In this document: positions 8,386 through 14,921 of the stretch, in pieces
Numbering within the stretch: the first letter of the stretch is position 1
Layout: each line of letters starts with the position of its first letter
Assembly (NCBI GenBank): GCA_023263465.1
Contig: JALQWV010000045.1
Span: 1-19,382, forward strand
Direction of reading: 5' to 3'
Origin: Ilumatobacteraceae bacterium
Lineage (GTDB): Bacteria; Actinomycetota; Acidimicrobiia; Acidimicrobiales; Ilumatobacteraceae
Length of the DNA: 19,382 nt
The notes under the pieces: generated by a model
The model's input: only the letters and a program-made list of their open reading frames with translations
The model's database searches: none
What the model was told of the DNA's origin: nothing
Translations under genes and position numbers: made by a program

Positions 8386-8418
8386 ATGCCGATACTACGA
8401 GTGTTACGGTGTCTGCCG

Positions 8419-9348
8419 ATGAAACGTGCATTCTGGATTGATACAGATACGGCAAGTGACGACGCGGTGGCGTTAATCATGGCCTTTTTGAACCCCGGCA
8501 TTGAGGTCGTTGGGATTTCAATAGTCGCTGGGAACGTACCGCTGGACATGGGAGTCCAAAACGCGCTCTACACAGCAGAACTGTGCGCAGCAACTGCGCC
8601 AATCTATGCCGGTGCAGCGAAACCACTGTCGCGCGAGCTTGGGACTGCACAGTTTGTGCACGGTGAAGATGGAATGGGCGATATTGGCCTTCATTTGTCT
8701 GGTCGCACTCCGGCTCCTGGAAACGCGGTGGACAAACTCATTGAGGCTATTCATGATCATGCGGGTCATATTGAATTAGTTACCCTCGGGCCGCTAACAA
8801 ATATTGCAATAGCTCTGCAACAAGATCCAACTATTGCGAAAGCAGTGAAGCGTTGTGTGGTGATGGGGGCAGTTGCAGACCACATTGGCAACGTCACTCA
8901 AGTTGCCGAATTCAACATGTGGGTTGATCCAGAAGCAGTAGACATCGTGTTGCGTTCGGGAATGCATTTGGAGTTTGTGGGTTGGGATATTTCTCGAACC
9001 GAAGCAGTGGTAACCCCTCAAGAGTCGGCGCTCATCCGTTCGCTCGGAACCGAACGCGCGAACTTCTCTGTCGATATTCAGCGCGTGCTTGAGAAGTTCT
9101 GTGCAGAGGAAACCCACCTCAATGGTTTTGATCTACCTGATCCAATAGCAATGGCTTATGCCATTGACACGAGCGTTGCAACCGAAGTGCATCATTGGTA
9201 TCTCGTGTCAGAAACGAGCTCTGAGTTGACACGAGGCATGGTTGTCATGGACACACTTGGGGTTACGCACAAAAAGCCAAACGCCTATGTGGTCACCCGT
9301 GCGAGTCATGAAAAGTTCATGTCTATGTTGATGGATGCACTGAGATGA
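8419..9348 (+). CDS. Nucleoside hydrolase (inosine/uridine-preferring type)
   Basis: A 309-residue enzyme that hydrolyses the N-glycosidic bond of ribonucleosides to free base and ribose. The N-terminal calcium motif is FWIDTDTASDDAVAL with D8, D10, D14 and D15. Further landmarks are VTLGPLTNIAIAL, VVMGAVADHIGNVTQVAEFNMWVDPEA with the conserved Asn, and DLPDPIAMAYAID near residues 234-246 with the late calcium aspartate. The frame is open further upstream to an ATG at 8305, but that would overlap the divergent gene by about 80 bp and add 38 unconserved residues. The family begins just before the first strand, so I chose the ATG at 8419. A weak TACGGT -10 at 8405-8410 would place the transcript start at or next to that ATG. 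Its stop overlaps the asparaginase start. Confidence 0.9.
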   Translation: MKRAFWIDTDTASDDAVALIMAFLNPGIEVVGISIVAGNVPLDMGVQNALYTAELCAATAPIYAGAAKPLSRELGTAQFVHGEDGMGDIGLHLSGRTPAPGNAVDKLIEAIHDHAGHIELVTLGPLTNIAIALQQDPTIAKAVKRCVVMGAVADHIGNVTQVAEFNMWVDPEAVDIVLRSGMHLEFVGWDISRTEAVVTPQESALIRSLGTERANFSVDIQRVLEKFCAEETHLNGFDLPDPIAMAYAIDTSVATEVHHWYLVSETSSELTRGMVVMDTLGVTHKKPNAYVVTRASHEKFMSMLMDALR

Positions 9349-10322
9349 ATCATTCACCACTGTCGAATGCATTTGTTGAGTTGGCGGTTACGACGCGAAG
9401 TGGTCTTGATGAGTCAGTGCATTATGGGGCAGTGGTTGCACTATCTCAGGATGGCTCCGTACAGTTTGCCCTTGGCGATCCCACTGTGGTGGTGTTTCCT
9501 CGCTCGTCAACGAAGCCAATTCAAGCGACGGCAATGGTGGCTAATGGTTTACGACTAGCACCGCGCATGCTTGCGTTAGTGTGCGCGAGTCACGATGGTC
9601 GTGAAGAACACTTGCGAACAGCCACGGAAATTTTGGCAACTGCAGGCCTAACTCCGAACGATCTAGGTAACACTGCTGACTATCCACTCGACCCAGAAGC
9701 TCATGAGTCCGCAGTTCGCGCGGGACTTCAGAAATCTGCGCTGCAGATGAATTGTTCGGGAAAGCACTCGGGCATGCTTGCAACGTGTGTGCATAACAAT
9801 TGGGATCGCGCTTCATACCTGCATGTTGACCATCCGTTGCAGCAACGCATTACTGAAATGGTTCCCGAGTTATCTGGAGAAGATGCATCGTTCATTGGAG
9901 TAGATGGTTGTGGTGCTCCTGCACATGCGCTGTCTCTTATTGGGCTCGCGCGTGCGTTTCGCTCGGTTGCCATTGCCAAGGAAGGCACACCAGCGGCGCA
10001 AGTTGCGCATGCCATGCGCACACACCCAGAAATGGTGGGTGGGCCAACGCGCGATATCACCCTTTTGATTCAAGGAGTTCCGGGCTTGATGGGTAAAGAC
10101 GGTGCCGAGGGAGTGTTCGCAATTGCCATGCCAGATGGCAGGGCCATTGCATTGAAAATTTCCGACGGCGCTAACCGTGCACGTCCGCCAGTCATGAAAT
10201 GTGCACTTCAAGCACTGGGCATTGACATCAGCAATGTTGACACACGCGCGTTTGAGTCGCCCATCTTGGGCCACGGCAATGTCGTTGGTTCAGTTCGGGT
10301 TACAGCTCAAATAAATATCTAA
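9345..10322 (+). CDS. L-asparaginase of the Rhizobium etli AnsA / asparaginase II family
   Basis: A 325-residue protein of the family typified by the inducible R. etli asparaginase, distinct from the E. coli AnsA/AnsB fold. It should hydrolyse asparagine to aspartate and ammonia. The Ser-x-x-Lys dyad is S54/K57 in FPRSSTKPIQA, a second serine is S82 in ASHDGREEH, and a late lysine occurs at K251. The zinc site expected from the R. etli enzyme is present as C137 and K140 in CSGKHSGML plus C189 in GVDGCGAP. The ATG overlaps the nucleoside hydrolase TGA (ATGA), so the two are translationally coupled. There is no signal peptide, so it acts in the cytoplasm. Together the pair would release bases, ribose, aspartate and ammonia from scavenged metabolites. 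Confidence 0.92.
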   Translation: MNHSPLSNAFVELAVTTRSGLDESVHYGAVVALSQDGSVQFALGDPTVVVFPRSSTKPIQATAMVANGLRLAPRMLALVCASHDGREEHLRTATEILATAGLTPNDLGNTADYPLDPEAHESAVRAGLQKSALQMNCSGKHSGMLATCVHNNWDRASYLHVDHPLQQRITEMVPELSGEDASFIGVDGCGAPAHALSLIGLARAFRSVAIAKEGTPAAQVAHAMRTHPEMVGGPTRDITLLIQGVPGLMGKDGAEGVFAIAMPDGRAIALKISDGANRARPPVMKCALQALGIDISNVDTRAFESPILGHGNVVGSVRVTAQINI

Positions 10323-10343
10323 AAGTAGGCACACTGATTCCAC

Positions 10344-10361
10344 TGAAATTTGACAATTTCA
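10344..10361. repeat. Short AT-rich inverted repeat between asparaginase and sulfotransferase genes
   Basis: Arms TGAAATT (10344-10350) and AATTTCA (10355-10361) pair perfectly around a TGAC loop. The stem is AT-rich and not followed by a T-run, so a strong intrinsic terminator is unlikely. The TTGACA at 10350-10355 lies inside it and could be a -35 box for the downstream gene, with the dyad acting as operator. No matching -10 at normal spacing is evident. Function unknown. Confidence 0.35.
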
Positions 10362-10380
10362 TTGGCTAGACACATTTGTT

Positions 10381-11061
10381 GTGGAAATGCAGCGAAATGT
10401 TTCAGTGATTTTGAGATCGAATACGAATCATGAACGTGGTTGCGCAGTTGTATTAGGAGTTCCTCGTGGCGGTACGAGTGTAGTTTCAGGGATTTGTCAC
10501 ATAATTGGATTTCAAATGGGACTCGACATTGATCCTTCAAATATGGAATGTTCAGAAGTCATTCGCATGAACAAGGAAGAGAATTTTCAAGTCAAGTTTT
10601 CAGGTTATATCAAGAAGTGCGAGAGAAATAATCTTCAATTTGGATTTAAAGATCCAACTGCAATTGATTGGCTAGGTCAGGTTGTAGATTTAATTCCAAA
10701 TCCAATTTTTATATACGTTTCACGTGACATAGTCGCGTCAGCTGAGCGTGAGCGCTTGGCTGGAAGCGAAATTCAGCGTACTTTGCATATGACAGCTTTG
10801 CGAACAAAGCAGATTGTTTCATTTTTATTGAATCAATCTAATCCGACGATACTTATTTCATACGAGCGTCTTCTATTGGATCCCGTAAGAGGTTTCTCAG
10901 AAATTGCGGAATTTCTTATTGGAGATCAATTAGTGGAGACCGCTCAGCACGCTTCACAATTTGTAAAAACAAGCGCAGACATGCCTTCTCAGATAAATTT
11001 CCTAGACCTGGCAATCAGCCTTCGTAGAACGAATCAGCAACTGTCAACGCTTCGTCAATAA
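10381..11061 (+). CDS. Sulfotransferase-like P-loop protein, AT-rich, probably acquired
   Basis: A 226-residue protein resembling PAPS-dependent sulfotransferases. A phosphate-binding loop GVPRGGTSVVSG (about 26-37) matches the 5'-phosphosulfate motif, and IYVSRDIVASAERE (about 111-124; R115, S120) matches the 3'-phosphate motif. FGFKDP near 87-92 also fits the family, and YERLLLDPVRGFSEIAEFL is the usual late helix. The acceptor, probably a surface glycan or other exported molecule, is unknown. Base composition is unlike the neighbours: 60-base stretches at 10561 and 10681 have 35% and 33% G+C, against 53% at 8461. Start is GTG 10381 or ATG 10387; neither has a good ribosome binding site. 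The last 15-16 codons lie antisense on the 3' end of the aminotransferase gene, suggesting the natural C-terminus or stop was lost. Confidence 0.75.
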   Translation: MEMQRNVSVILRSNTNHERGCAVVLGVPRGGTSVVSGICHIIGFQMGLDIDPSNMECSEVIRMNKEENFQVKFSGYIKKCERNNLQFGFKDPTAIDWLGQVVDLIPNPIFIYVSRDIVASAERERLAGSEIQRTLHMTALRTKQIVSFLLNQSNPTILISYERLLLDPVRGFSEIAEFLIGDQLVETAQHASQFVKTSADMPSQINFLDLAISLRRTNQQLSTLRQ

Positions 11062-12364
11062 TTGCAATGCCTTCACGAACCTCATCTGGTGATGCGTTGC
11101 ACGGTGGCACCACATGTGTTCGGTTGAAGTGAGTGAACGGCCATAGGCCTCGCTTCTTGCACTCGGCTGCAAAATCAAGCATCGGCTTGGCATCTGCGCC
11201 TGCAGCGTTAAACGGAACCAGAGGCTTGCGAGTTTCGCGGTTGCGCACCAATTCAATTGCCCAGAACACGCCAACTCCACGAACATCACCAACTGAAGGG
11301 TGCTTGGCTTTCAGTTTTTCAAGCTCTGGTCCAATGACGGTTTCACCAAGCATGCGTGCATTTTCAATGATCCTTTCTTCTTTGAAGATGTTGATCGATG
11401 CAACTGCCGCAGCGCAAGCAAGTGGGTGACCGCTGTACGTGAGTCCACCTGGGTAAACGCGTTCTTTGAATGAGTCAGCAATCTTCTGGCTGATGACTAC
11501 ACCACCGAGCGGCACGTAACCGGAGTTGACACCCTTTGCGAAGCAAATAAGGTCTGGAGTAACGCCCCACTTGTTCACTGCAAACCACTCACCGCAGCGG
11601 CCAAAGCCGGCCATAACTTCGTCGCACATCATGACGATGCCGTAGCGATCGCAGATTTCGCGTACGCCTTTCAGATAGCCAGCAGGTGGAACCAAAATTC
11701 CGTTTGTTCCAACAACCGTTTCAAGTCCAATCATGGCAACAGTGTGCGGTCCTTCAACCATCAACACGTCTTCGAGGTGTTGTAACGCGCGTTGGCATTC
11801 TTCGGCTTCATTTGATGAATGGAATGCAGAACGGTATGCGTATGGTCCCCAGAATTTCACAGCACCCGATGCGCCGGTTTCGTTTGGCCAACGGCGTGGG
11901 TCACCAGTAAGAGCAATCGCGCCTGCAGTAGAACCGTGGTACGAACGGTACATGGTCAAAATCTTGTGTCGACCAGTATGCAACTTGCTCATGCGAACTG
12001 CGTTTTCTGCAGCTTCGGCACCACCGTTAGTGAAGAACACCATGTTCAAATCGCCTGGAGCGACTTCGGTAATCAGGCGAGCTGCTTCGCTTCGTGCGTC
12101 GTTTGCGAATGCAGGAGCAATGGTGCACAGGCGAGCAGCCTGTTCTTGGATTGCAGCGATCAACTTTGGATGCTGGTGTCCAATATTGAGGTTGACCAAT
12201 TGGCTAGAAAAGTCGAGGTACTTCTTGCCTGATGCATCGGTGAAGTACGAGCCCTTACCGCTGACTACTTCAACAGGGTTTAGTGTTCCCTGTGCTGACC
12301 AGGAATGGAAAACATGCTTGCGGTCGTTGATAAAGCCAGGTGTGGTGGTTGGGTCGATTGTCAT
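11015..12364 (-). CDS. Class-III PLP-dependent aminotransferase
   Basis: A 449-residue omega-aminotransferase of fold type I. The PLP lysine is K277 in DLICFAKGVNSGYVPLGG, the cofactor aspartate is in MMCDEVMAGFGRCG (D248), and the phosphate-binding region is FFTNGGAEAAENAVRM (about 110-125), followed by SYHGSTAGA. The overall pattern resembles taurine-pyruvate or beta-alanine/putrescine-type aminotransferases. The amino donor cannot be fixed from sequence alone, and GABA or taurine-like omega-amines are alternatives. It is last in a minus-strand run HNH-NUDIX-aminotransferase, but a 52-bp gap upstream leaves room for its own promoter. Its start has a TTAGG-type site before ATATATG. The 3' end overlaps the convergent sulfotransferase gene by 47 bp. 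Conserved residues are intact. Confidence 0.9.
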   Translation of the reverse strand: MTIDPTTTPGFINDRKHVFHSWSAQGTLNPVEVVSGKGSYFTDASGKKYLDFSSQLVNLNIGHQHPKLIAAIQEQAARLCTIAPAFANDARSEAARLITEVAPGDLNMVFFTNGGAEAAENAVRMSKLHTGRHKILTMYRSYHGSTAGAIALTGDPRRWPNETGASGAVKFWGPYAYRSAFHSSNEAEECQRALQHLEDVLMVEGPHTVAMIGLETVVGTNGILVPPAGYLKGVREICDRYGIVMMCDEVMAGFGRCGEWFAVNKWGVTPDLICFAKGVNSGYVPLGGVVISQKIADSFKERVYPGGLTYSGHPLACAAAVASINIFKEERIIENARMLGETVIGPELEKLKAKHPSVGDVRGVGVFWAIELVRNRETRKPLVPFNAAGADAKPMLDFAAECKKRGLWPFTHFNRTHVVPPCNASPDEVREGIAIIDEALTVADSFYEG

Positions 12365-12416
12365 ATATCAGAGCCTAACGAATAGGTAGAGGGAGAAATA
12401 AGGAGGAAAGAGGTCT

Positions 12417-12893
12417 TTAGGAGGACAAGGTGGCGAGCACGCGCAGACGCAATTGAGGCCAAGCAGCCTCGAGTCCCTTGTGCAATTGAAACGTGGCAAC
12501 GTCGTCAATGAGCACCCACCGCAAGTCCTCAGACTCCGCATTGGCGGCATGAGCCCCCGCATCGCTTGTTGTGTGAGCAATAACGGTGTCGTAGCGCCAG
12601 GGTCCATGATCGTCTCTGAACACATCACGCACCGTTATCTCGGATGCGCTGATTCCTGCCTCTTCCTCTGCTTCACGTGCTGCTGCACTCACTGAATCTT
12701 CGTGACTGTCAAGCGCGCCTCCGGGAAGTGCCCATGTTCCACCGCCGTGGGTCCATGCTGCGCGTAACTGCAACAACACACGAGGCTGATCAAGGTCGCG
12801 GCGGATGAGCAATAATCCTGCTGCTCCGTGAAGTCCCCAATGGCGGTGCCCACACGAACACATCACCCAACCATCGCCATCTCGAAACGCCAT
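12417..12893 (-). CDS. NUDIX hydrolase
   Basis: A 158-residue MutT/NUDIX protein that hydrolyses nucleoside diphosphates linked to another moiety. The NUDIX box is complete: G59-x5-E65-x7-R73-E74-x-x-E77-E78-x-G80, with the glutamates binding magnesium. The N-terminal CSCGHRHWGLHGAAGLLL segment is a form seen in actinobacterial NUDIX proteins, and its C12/C14/H16/H18 cluster might bind a metal. The substrate (oxidised dNTP, ADP-ribose, other) cannot be told. It starts 3 bp after the HNH gene's stop, so the two are cotranscribed. A 52-bp C/T-rich leader (on the coding strand) separates it from the aminotransferase. Confidence 0.9.
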   Translation of the reverse strand: MAFRDGDGWVMCSCGHRHWGLHGAAGLLLIRRDLDQPRVLLQLRAAWTHGGGTWALPGGALDSHEDSVSAAAREAEEEAGISASEITVRDVFRDDHGPWRYDTVIAHTTSDAGAHAANAESEDLRWVLIDDVATFQLHKGLEAAWPQLRLRVLATLSS

Positions 12894-12896
12894 TGT

Positions 12897-13385
12897 TCAG
12901 AGCGTAGTTTCTTTTGTCGCTTCCTTTGCTTCGCGGCGAGCAGTTGCTCGAGCAGTTGCTTGCGCAGCAGTGATTTCCGCATGGTGCGCACGACAGAGCA
13001 CTTCCAGACCGCCTTCACCATTTGCATCAGGTTTCGAATGGTGTTGACAGCCGGGGCCATAACCAAGGCCATTCAACGCTTTAATGTGATTGACCTCACA
13101 GTCTCTGCGCTCAGCATTGCAGCCTGGTTTGGTGCAGCGGTACTTTGCGCGACGCTTTGCTGCCGAGCGTGCAAACCTCCAGATGTGTTCGCGTTGCCAG
13201 GCTCGACCACATGCATCGGAGCACCATGTTCGTCTGCGCTTTCCGGTGATGACGTTGTTGCACCAGTGACAGCGTCCCATTTCGCCAGTCCATTGAGAAA
13301 GGACACACGAAATTCTCTCGGCAACAAGAGGGGGTAACTCCAGTTTGTTAACAGGGTGTTTCGCCTTCGTGCGTTTTGTGGCCAT
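12897..13385 (-). CDS. HNH-endonuclease-like protein with two zinc-knuckle pairs
   Basis: A 162-residue basic protein. C39-x2-C42 with C55-x3-C59 forms a first probable zinc knuckle. C84-x4-C89, H100 in CEVNHIKAL, then C113, H115, H116, and C131-x2-H134-H135 in LEVLCRAHHAEIT form an HNH beta-beta-alpha metal core, where H100 would be the general base. The C-terminus is a basic Ala/Thr/Arg/Lys tail. HNH proteins of this size occur as stand-alone nucleases, phage-related nicking proteins and homing enzymes; no phage genes surround it. The frame is open upstream to a TTG at 13427, but the ATG at 13385 is the better start and leaves the GlnR-like box free. No ribosome binding site precedes it; a TATTCT about ten bases upstream could be a -10 giving a near-leaderless transcript. 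Confidence 0.78.
   Translation of the reverse strand: MATKRTKAKHPVNKLELPPLVAERISCVLSQWTGEMGRCHWCNNVITGKRRRTWCSDACGRAWQREHIWRFARSAAKRRAKYRCTKPGCNAERRDCEVNHIKALNGLGYGPGCQHHSKPDANGEGGLEVLCRAHHAEITAAQATARATARREAKEATKETTL
12938..12961. repeat. 12-bp tandem repeat within the HNH gene
   Basis: Two adjacent copies of GAGCAGTTGCTC (12938-12949) and the same with a final T (12950-12961). On the coding strand they give the repeated peptide ATAR-ATAR in the basic C-terminal tail of the HNH protein. This is probably a slippage or duplication product; no separate function is seen. Confidence 0.7.
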
Positions 13386-13398
13386 GAGTGAATAAAGA

Positions 13399-13436
13399 AT
13401 AACGCTTACGAAACAATTCGTAGACAATTCAGAAAC
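13399..13436 (+). promoter_or_regulatory. GlnR-like binding box upstream of the ammonium transporter gene
   Basis: Four pentamers occur at the exact spacing of an actinobacterial GlnR site: ATAAC (13399-13403), GAAAC (13410-13414), TAGAC (13421-13425), GAAAC (13432-13436), each separated by 6 bp. All four end in AC, at an 11-bp period. The Streptomyces consensus is gTnAC-n6-GaAAC repeated, so both b-sites are perfect and the a-sites partial. amt genes are classical GlnR targets. The box lies about 80 bp before the amt ATG and 13 bp before the divergent HNH start, so either or both directions could be controlled. That a GlnR protein exists in this organism is not shown here. Confidence 0.5.
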
Positions 13437-13460
13437 ATGAGTCTCCTAGTTTCTGATGCG

Positions 13461-13500
13461 TTAGGTTGCAGCGTCGCCCCTGACATTTCATTCAACCTAA
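13461..13500. repeat. Inverted repeat in the amt leader
   Basis: Perfect 8-bp arms TTAGGTTG (13461-13468) and CAACCTAA (13493-13500) with a 24-nt loop, ending just before the AAGGAG ribosome binding site at 13505-13510. The left arm contains TAGGTT (13462-13467), a possible -10 box for amt. If transcription began upstream, the stem could influence access to the ribosome binding site; as DNA it could be an operator. A second small repeat, AGAAAC (13431-13436) and GTTTCT (13449-13454), lies just upstream and overlaps the GlnR-like box. Confidence 0.4.
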
Positions 13501-13516
13501 ATTCAAGGAGAGAGTT

Positions 13517-14893
13517 ATGAAATTTCTTGCAGACGTTGCCGATCCGGTAACGGTGTTGGGGCAGCAGGTCAGCTTGTTATGGATTGTCATCGGCGCAGCG
13601 CTTGTGGTGTTCATGCAGGCGGGTTTTGCGTTAGTTGAAACAGGATTCACTCAGGCGAAAAATGCGGCGCATGTCGTGAGCACAAACTTTGCAATCTTCG
13701 GATTGGGCTTTATTGGTTTTTATCTCGTTGGTTTTTCCTTTTCCTTCGGCGGGTTTAGCTATTCCGCTTTTGGAATGGACTCACCTGTAGGAAGTGCGCT
13801 GCTTGGAAGCGGTGATTGGATCTTTTTCTGGAAGGGTGGTTGGGCGCTGACTGGTGACGCAGTTACCCCTGCAGCCATTGGATTCTTTCTGTACATGGTT
13901 GCCTTTATGGACACCGTTGCAACGATTCCAACCGGCTCAATGGCCGAACGCTGGAAGTGGAGCAGCTTCGTTGTGTGGGGCTTCTTCTGCGGTGCAATTT
14001 ATTATCCGGTCATTGCCGCATGGACTTGGGGTGGTGGTTGGTTAGCAAAGACCTGGAGCTCAATGTCACTTGGCGCTGGCTACGTGGACTTTGCTGGTTC
14101 GGGTGTTGTGCACGCTGTTGGTGGTGTCGCAGCCTTTACTGGCGCAATCGTACTTGGCCCACGGATTGGCAAGTTTGGTGCAGATGGAAAGCCACGCACC
14201 ATTGCTGGTCACCACGTTCCCATGGCGATGCTCGGAACATTTATTTTGCTATTCGGTTGGTTTGGGTTTAACGCTGCCAGCACATTCGCGGCAACAGATG
14301 TTCAGTTTGCAGTCGCCGCAACCAACACAGCAATCGCTGGTGCATTCGGTTCTATTGCTGCAATGTTGTACATCACTCGCAAGACGGGAAAACCAGACCC
14401 GGGCATGATGGTGAATGGAATGCTCGCTGGTCTAGTTGCAATCACTGCACCATGTGCATTCGTCGATCCGTGGGCAGCAGCCGTAATCGGAACACTTGCA
14501 GCAGTGCTCATTGTTGAATCGGTGTATTTCTTTGAGCGTCGCGGAATTGACGATCCAGTTGGAGCAATTTCCGTTCACGGAGTTGGTGGATTGTTTGGCC
14601 TACTGAGTGTTGGCGTGTTTGCAAATGGAACCTACGGTGCAGGCTGGAACGGGTCAACCAGCGAAGGCGTGAAGGGAATTATCAAGGGCGACTGGGGTCA
14701 ATTGGGTGCTCAAGCACTTGGCGCAGTCACCATTGTTGTGGTGTGCGGGCTGATGTCGTATGCGTTCTTTGCCATTCAAAACAAAATGACCAAGGGCGGA
14801 ATTCGTTCAAATGCTGAAGACGAAGTTGATGGTCTTGATCTTGCAGAAATGGGAGTGCTTGCATACCCAGAATTTCAAGGCTCGCATAAGTAG
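13517..14893 (+). CDS. amt: Ammonium transporter, Amt/MEP/Rh family
   Basis: A 458-residue polytopic membrane protein with about eleven transmembrane segments that conducts ammonium into the cell. The pore twin histidines are H199 in DFAGSGVVHAVGG and H354 in ISVHGVGGLFG. Other family marks are GFALVETGFTQAKNAAHVV near the N-terminus and FGWFGFNAAST. The C-terminal tail after about residue 425 is cytoplasmic and acidic, as in channels regulated by GlnK. No signal peptide cleavage is evident. A strong AAGGAG site (13505-13510) precedes the ATG. No glnK/glnB follows; the next gene is convergent 18 bp away, so amt is monocistronic. A GlnR-like box and an inverted repeat lie upstream, pointing to nitrogen control. 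Confidence 0.96.
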   Translation: MKFLADVADPVTVLGQQVSLLWIVIGAALVVFMQAGFALVETGFTQAKNAAHVVSTNFAIFGLGFIGFYLVGFSFSFGGFSYSAFGMDSPVGSALLGSGDWIFFWKGGWALTGDAVTPAAIGFFLYMVAFMDTVATIPTGSMAERWKWSSFVVWGFFCGAIYYPVIAAWTWGGGWLAKTWSSMSLGAGYVDFAGSGVVHAVGGVAAFTGAIVLGPRIGKFGADGKPRTIAGHHVPMAMLGTFILLFGWFGFNAASTFAATDVQFAVAATNTAIAGAFGSIAAMLYITRKTGKPDPGMMVNGMLAGLVAITAPCAFVDPWAAAVIGTLAAVLIVESVYFFERRGIDDPVGAISVHGVGGLFGLLSVGVFANGTYGAGWNGSTSEGVKGIIKGDWGQLGAQALGAVTIVVVCGLMSYAFFAIQNKMTKGGIRSNAEDEVDGLDLAEMGVLAYPEFQGSHK

Positions 14894-14901
14894 CAGTATC
14901 A

Positions 14902-14921
14902 CGTTCGCTCATTAGCGAGCG
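14902..14921. terminator. Possible bidirectional terminator hairpin between amt and the CapA-like gene
   Basis: CGTTCGCT (14902-14909) pairs with AGCGAGCG (14914-14921) around a CATT loop, giving 8 pairs including one G-U. It sits in the 18-bp gap between convergent stops and covers the stop codon of the CapA-like gene. Neither side has a U-run, so termination may be weak or Rho-dependent. Position between two convergent genes is the main support. Confidence 0.4.

Noticed and set aside
8305..8418. Longer N-terminus for the nucleoside hydrolase starting at ATG 8305
   Set aside because: It would add 38 residues without family likeness and overlap the divergent membrane-protein gene by about 80 bp.
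8440..8475. Nucleoside hydrolase motif reading DTDTASDD instead of the textbook DTDPGIDD
   Set aside because: All metal-binding aspartates are present, and I believe this variant occurs in bacterial members; not a defect.
12400..12432. Strong plus-strand AGGAGG sites
   Set aside because: They are followed only by an eight-codon GTG frame; the tract is a purine-rich stretch opposite the leader of the minus-strand aminotransferase.
12828..13337. 169-codon plus-strand open frame opposite the NUDIX and HNH genes
   Set aside because: Its translation is Cys/Ser/Arg-rich without domain likeness and is fully antisense to two well-supported genes.
13386..13427. TTG start extending the HNH protein by 14 residues
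   Set aside because: Rare start codon, no ribosome binding site, and it would place the GlnR-like box inside the gene; the ATG at 13385 is simpler.
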